From Deltaproteobacteria bacterium (GTDB lineage: Bacteria > Desulfobacterota_B > Binatia > UBA9968): a DNA stretch of 14,135 nt. The stretch is taken from assembly GCA_005879255.1 (NCBI GenBank), contig VBKY01000033.1, positions 43,936 through 58,070 on the forward strand, written 5' to 3'. The position numbers and the translations under genes were made by a program. Each line of letters begins with the position of its first letter. Position 1 is the first letter of the stretch. The notes beneath the pieces are model-generated. The model was not told the origin of the DNA. It saw only the letters and a list, made by a program, of their open reading frames with translations, and ran no database searches. This document shows, piece after piece, positions 13,406-14,135 of the stretch.

Positions 13406-13434
13406 GGGAATTTTTAATGTTGATTTTAGTCTAC
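13406..13434 (+). promoter_or_regulatory. ECF-type promoter for the secreted Cys/His protein gene
   Basis: GGGAATTTTT (13406-13415), 12 bases, then AGTCTAC (13428-13434). Read as -35 GGAATT and -10 GTCTAC, the spacer is 16 bases, a common ECF layout. The expected start near 13441 gives a leader of about 35 bases to ATG 13477. It matches the outward-facing copy before the sigma gene. Confidence 0.6.
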
Positions 13435-13443
13435 TGGGGCAAA

Positions 13444-13458
13444 GGCCGATGATCGGCC
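13444..13458. repeat. Palindrome in leader of the secreted-protein gene
   Basis: GGCCGAT-G-ATCGGCC is a perfect palindrome of 7-base arms around one base. It lies just after the predicted start site, about 18 bases before ATG 13477. It could be an operator or a leader hairpin. Confidence 0.45.
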
Positions 13459-13476
13459 GGAAATGACAGAGAAACA

Positions 13477-13788
13477 ATGAAGACTATGAAATCAGTTTTA
13501 TCGGTTCTGGTTCTGGCCGGAGCTATGGGTTCGAGCATAGCGTCGGCGGCGGGCGCCGATGGGGTGATCCTCAAAGAGGGTTCGACCGCGGGGAGCTACT
13601 GTCACATGAAATTCCCGGCGATCGAGGAGAGGACTCTGACTTGGAAACGTCCGGTTCTCATGGATCCTAGCGAGGGTGACATCATCGACTTCTACGGACC
13701 ATGCAATCACGATCCGCTGGGCAAGGATGAAATCCACGCGCAGCTACTTGACCTTCAGCATCGTCGGGCTCGTGACTATATGGACTAA
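13477..13788 (+). CDS. Small secreted Cys/His protein of unknown function
   Basis: The gene encodes 103 residues. The signal peptide MKTMKSVLSVLVLAGAMGSS, continuing to IASAA, predicts cleavage near residue 25. The mature part of about 78 residues carries two Cys-His pairs: C42-H43 in GSYCHMKFPAI and C76/H78 in FYGPCNHDPLG. The Cys-His spacing, together with M44, could bind a metal, or the two cysteines could form a disulfide. It is not a CxxCH haem c site. DPSEGDIIDFYGPC looks like a conserved core. The ribosome-binding site is weak, and a second ATG three codons later is possible. Its ECF-type promoter and divergent position suggest it is a target of the adjacent sigma factor, hence perhaps an exported stress or metal-handling protein. 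I know no named family. Confidence 0.82.
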   Translation: MKTMKSVLSVLVLAGAMGSSIASAAGADGVILKEGSTAGSYCHMKFPAIEERTLTWKRPVLMDPSEGDIIDFYGPCNHDPLGKDEIHAQLLDLQHRRARDYMD

Positions 13789-13809
13789 CAGTCCTTGCGG
13801 CGGTCAAAC

Positions 13810-13847
13810 GGGAGAGGGGTCAGCCTCTCCCCCCGGGAATATTTTTT
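13810..13847 (+). terminator. Probable intrinsic terminator after the secreted-protein gene
   Basis: GGGAGAGG (13810-13817) and CCTCTCCC (13824-13831) form a perfect 8-bp stem with a 6-base loop, followed by six T residues at 13842-13847. The ten bases between stem and T-run are longer than ideal, so read-through into the next gene is possible. Confidence 0.55.
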
Positions 13848-13955
13848 CAAATGAAACAGTCATAGAAGCGTGAACAAGGAGGCGACGACATTATGACAAC
13901 GCACAATATGCAAACACGAGAGAGATATCGAAGAATCTACAAAGGAGGTGTGCAG

Positions 13956-14135
13956 ATGAAATCGCTGTTGGCTGTCATTACGTTGATTCTTGGTTTCCTA
14001 TTCATGCAAGCCGGCGCCTTCGCCGCTCTACCCAAGGCGAAAGCTGAAAATCCGAATCTCGCCGCCGGACGGAAAGCCATCGAGGCGAAGGACTTCAAGT
14101 CTGCCGTGGGAAGTTTAACGAAAGCAGTTCAGGAG
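13956..14135 (+). CDS. Exported TPR-repeat-like protein, 3' end outside window
   Basis: Sixty codons are visible, running off the right edge in frame. The ATG at 13956 follows a perfect AAAGGAGGT site (13942-13950), and the protein starts with a signal peptide (MKSLLAVITLILGFLFMQAG, then AFAA, cleavage near 24). Residues 37-60, AAGRKAIEAKDFKSAVGSLT and on, fit the first helix pair of a tetratricopeptide repeat (Ala/Gly at the packing positions, aromatic in the turn). TPR proteins in the periplasm usually scaffold other proteins. A second in-frame ATG at 13893, with its own AAGGAGG, would add 21 polar residues before the signal and is less likely. It is probably co-regulated with, or follows on from, the secreted-protein gene upstream. 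Confidence 0.75.
   Translation, partial: MKSLLAVITLILGFLFMQAGAFAALPKAKAENPNLAAGRKAIEAKDFKSAVGSLTKAVQE

Noticed and set aside
13444..13459. GG-N10-GC pattern AGGCCGATGATCGGC before the secreted-protein gene, considered as a sigma-54 promoter
   Set aside because: The flanks do not match TGGCAC or TTGC, it would place the start only a few bases before the ATG, and the pattern is better explained as a palindrome.

Overview
The window reads as chromosomal DNA of a Gram-negative, probably soil or subsurface bacterium. Lipoprotein signal peptides, an M48 periplasmic-type protease, a sigma-54 two-component pair and an ECF sigma/anti-sigma pair all point to an envelope with an outer membrane. Two amidohydrolase_2-type enzymes clustered with an NMT1/THI5-like substrate-binding protein and an NHL-propeller remnant resemble gene neighbourhoods of uncultured deltaproteobacterial, Binatota, Rokubacteria or Tectomicrobia-like lineages. 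That placement is inference from gene content only. No rRNA, tRNA, CRISPR array, insertion sequence or phage gene was seen.

Left block (1-3740, minus strand). A promoter near 3713-3740 drives an amidohydrolase, a substrate-binding protein without a visible signal peptide, a broken NHL-repeat gene, and a second amidohydrolase that runs off the left edge. It looks like a small catabolic or uptake cluster in partial decay.

Central block (3745-9140, minus strand). A histidine kinase and a sigma-54-dependent response regulator lie stop-against-start. Just downstream are two sequences with near-consensus -24/-12 (sigma-54) promoter spacing. One precedes an M48 metalloprotease. The other precedes a run of four small genes: a 46-residue ORF, a secreted hydrophilic protein, a glycine-zipper lipoprotein and a one-span membrane protein. 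A strong intrinsic terminator closes that run. The simplest reading is a self-contained sensor-activator-target module for the cell envelope.

Middle right (9200-11807). moaA (molybdenum cofactor synthesis) stands alone. It is followed by a convergent small lipoprotein, a short-chain dehydrogenase reduced by internal deletion to its two ends, and an unrecognised 261-residue membrane-anchored protein with four cysteines.

Right end (11836-14135). An ECF sigma factor and its zinc-finger, membrane-bound anti-sigma factor are divergent from a small secreted Cys/His protein and then a TPR-type exported protein cut by the window edge. The divergent intergenic region carries the same GGGAATTTTT...AGTC arrangement pointing both ways, which suggests that the ECF factor transcribes both its own gene and the secreted-protein gene.

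The most interesting features are the paired sigma-54 promoters beside their likely activator, the twin outward-facing ECF-like promoters, and three genes shortened by apparent deletions.
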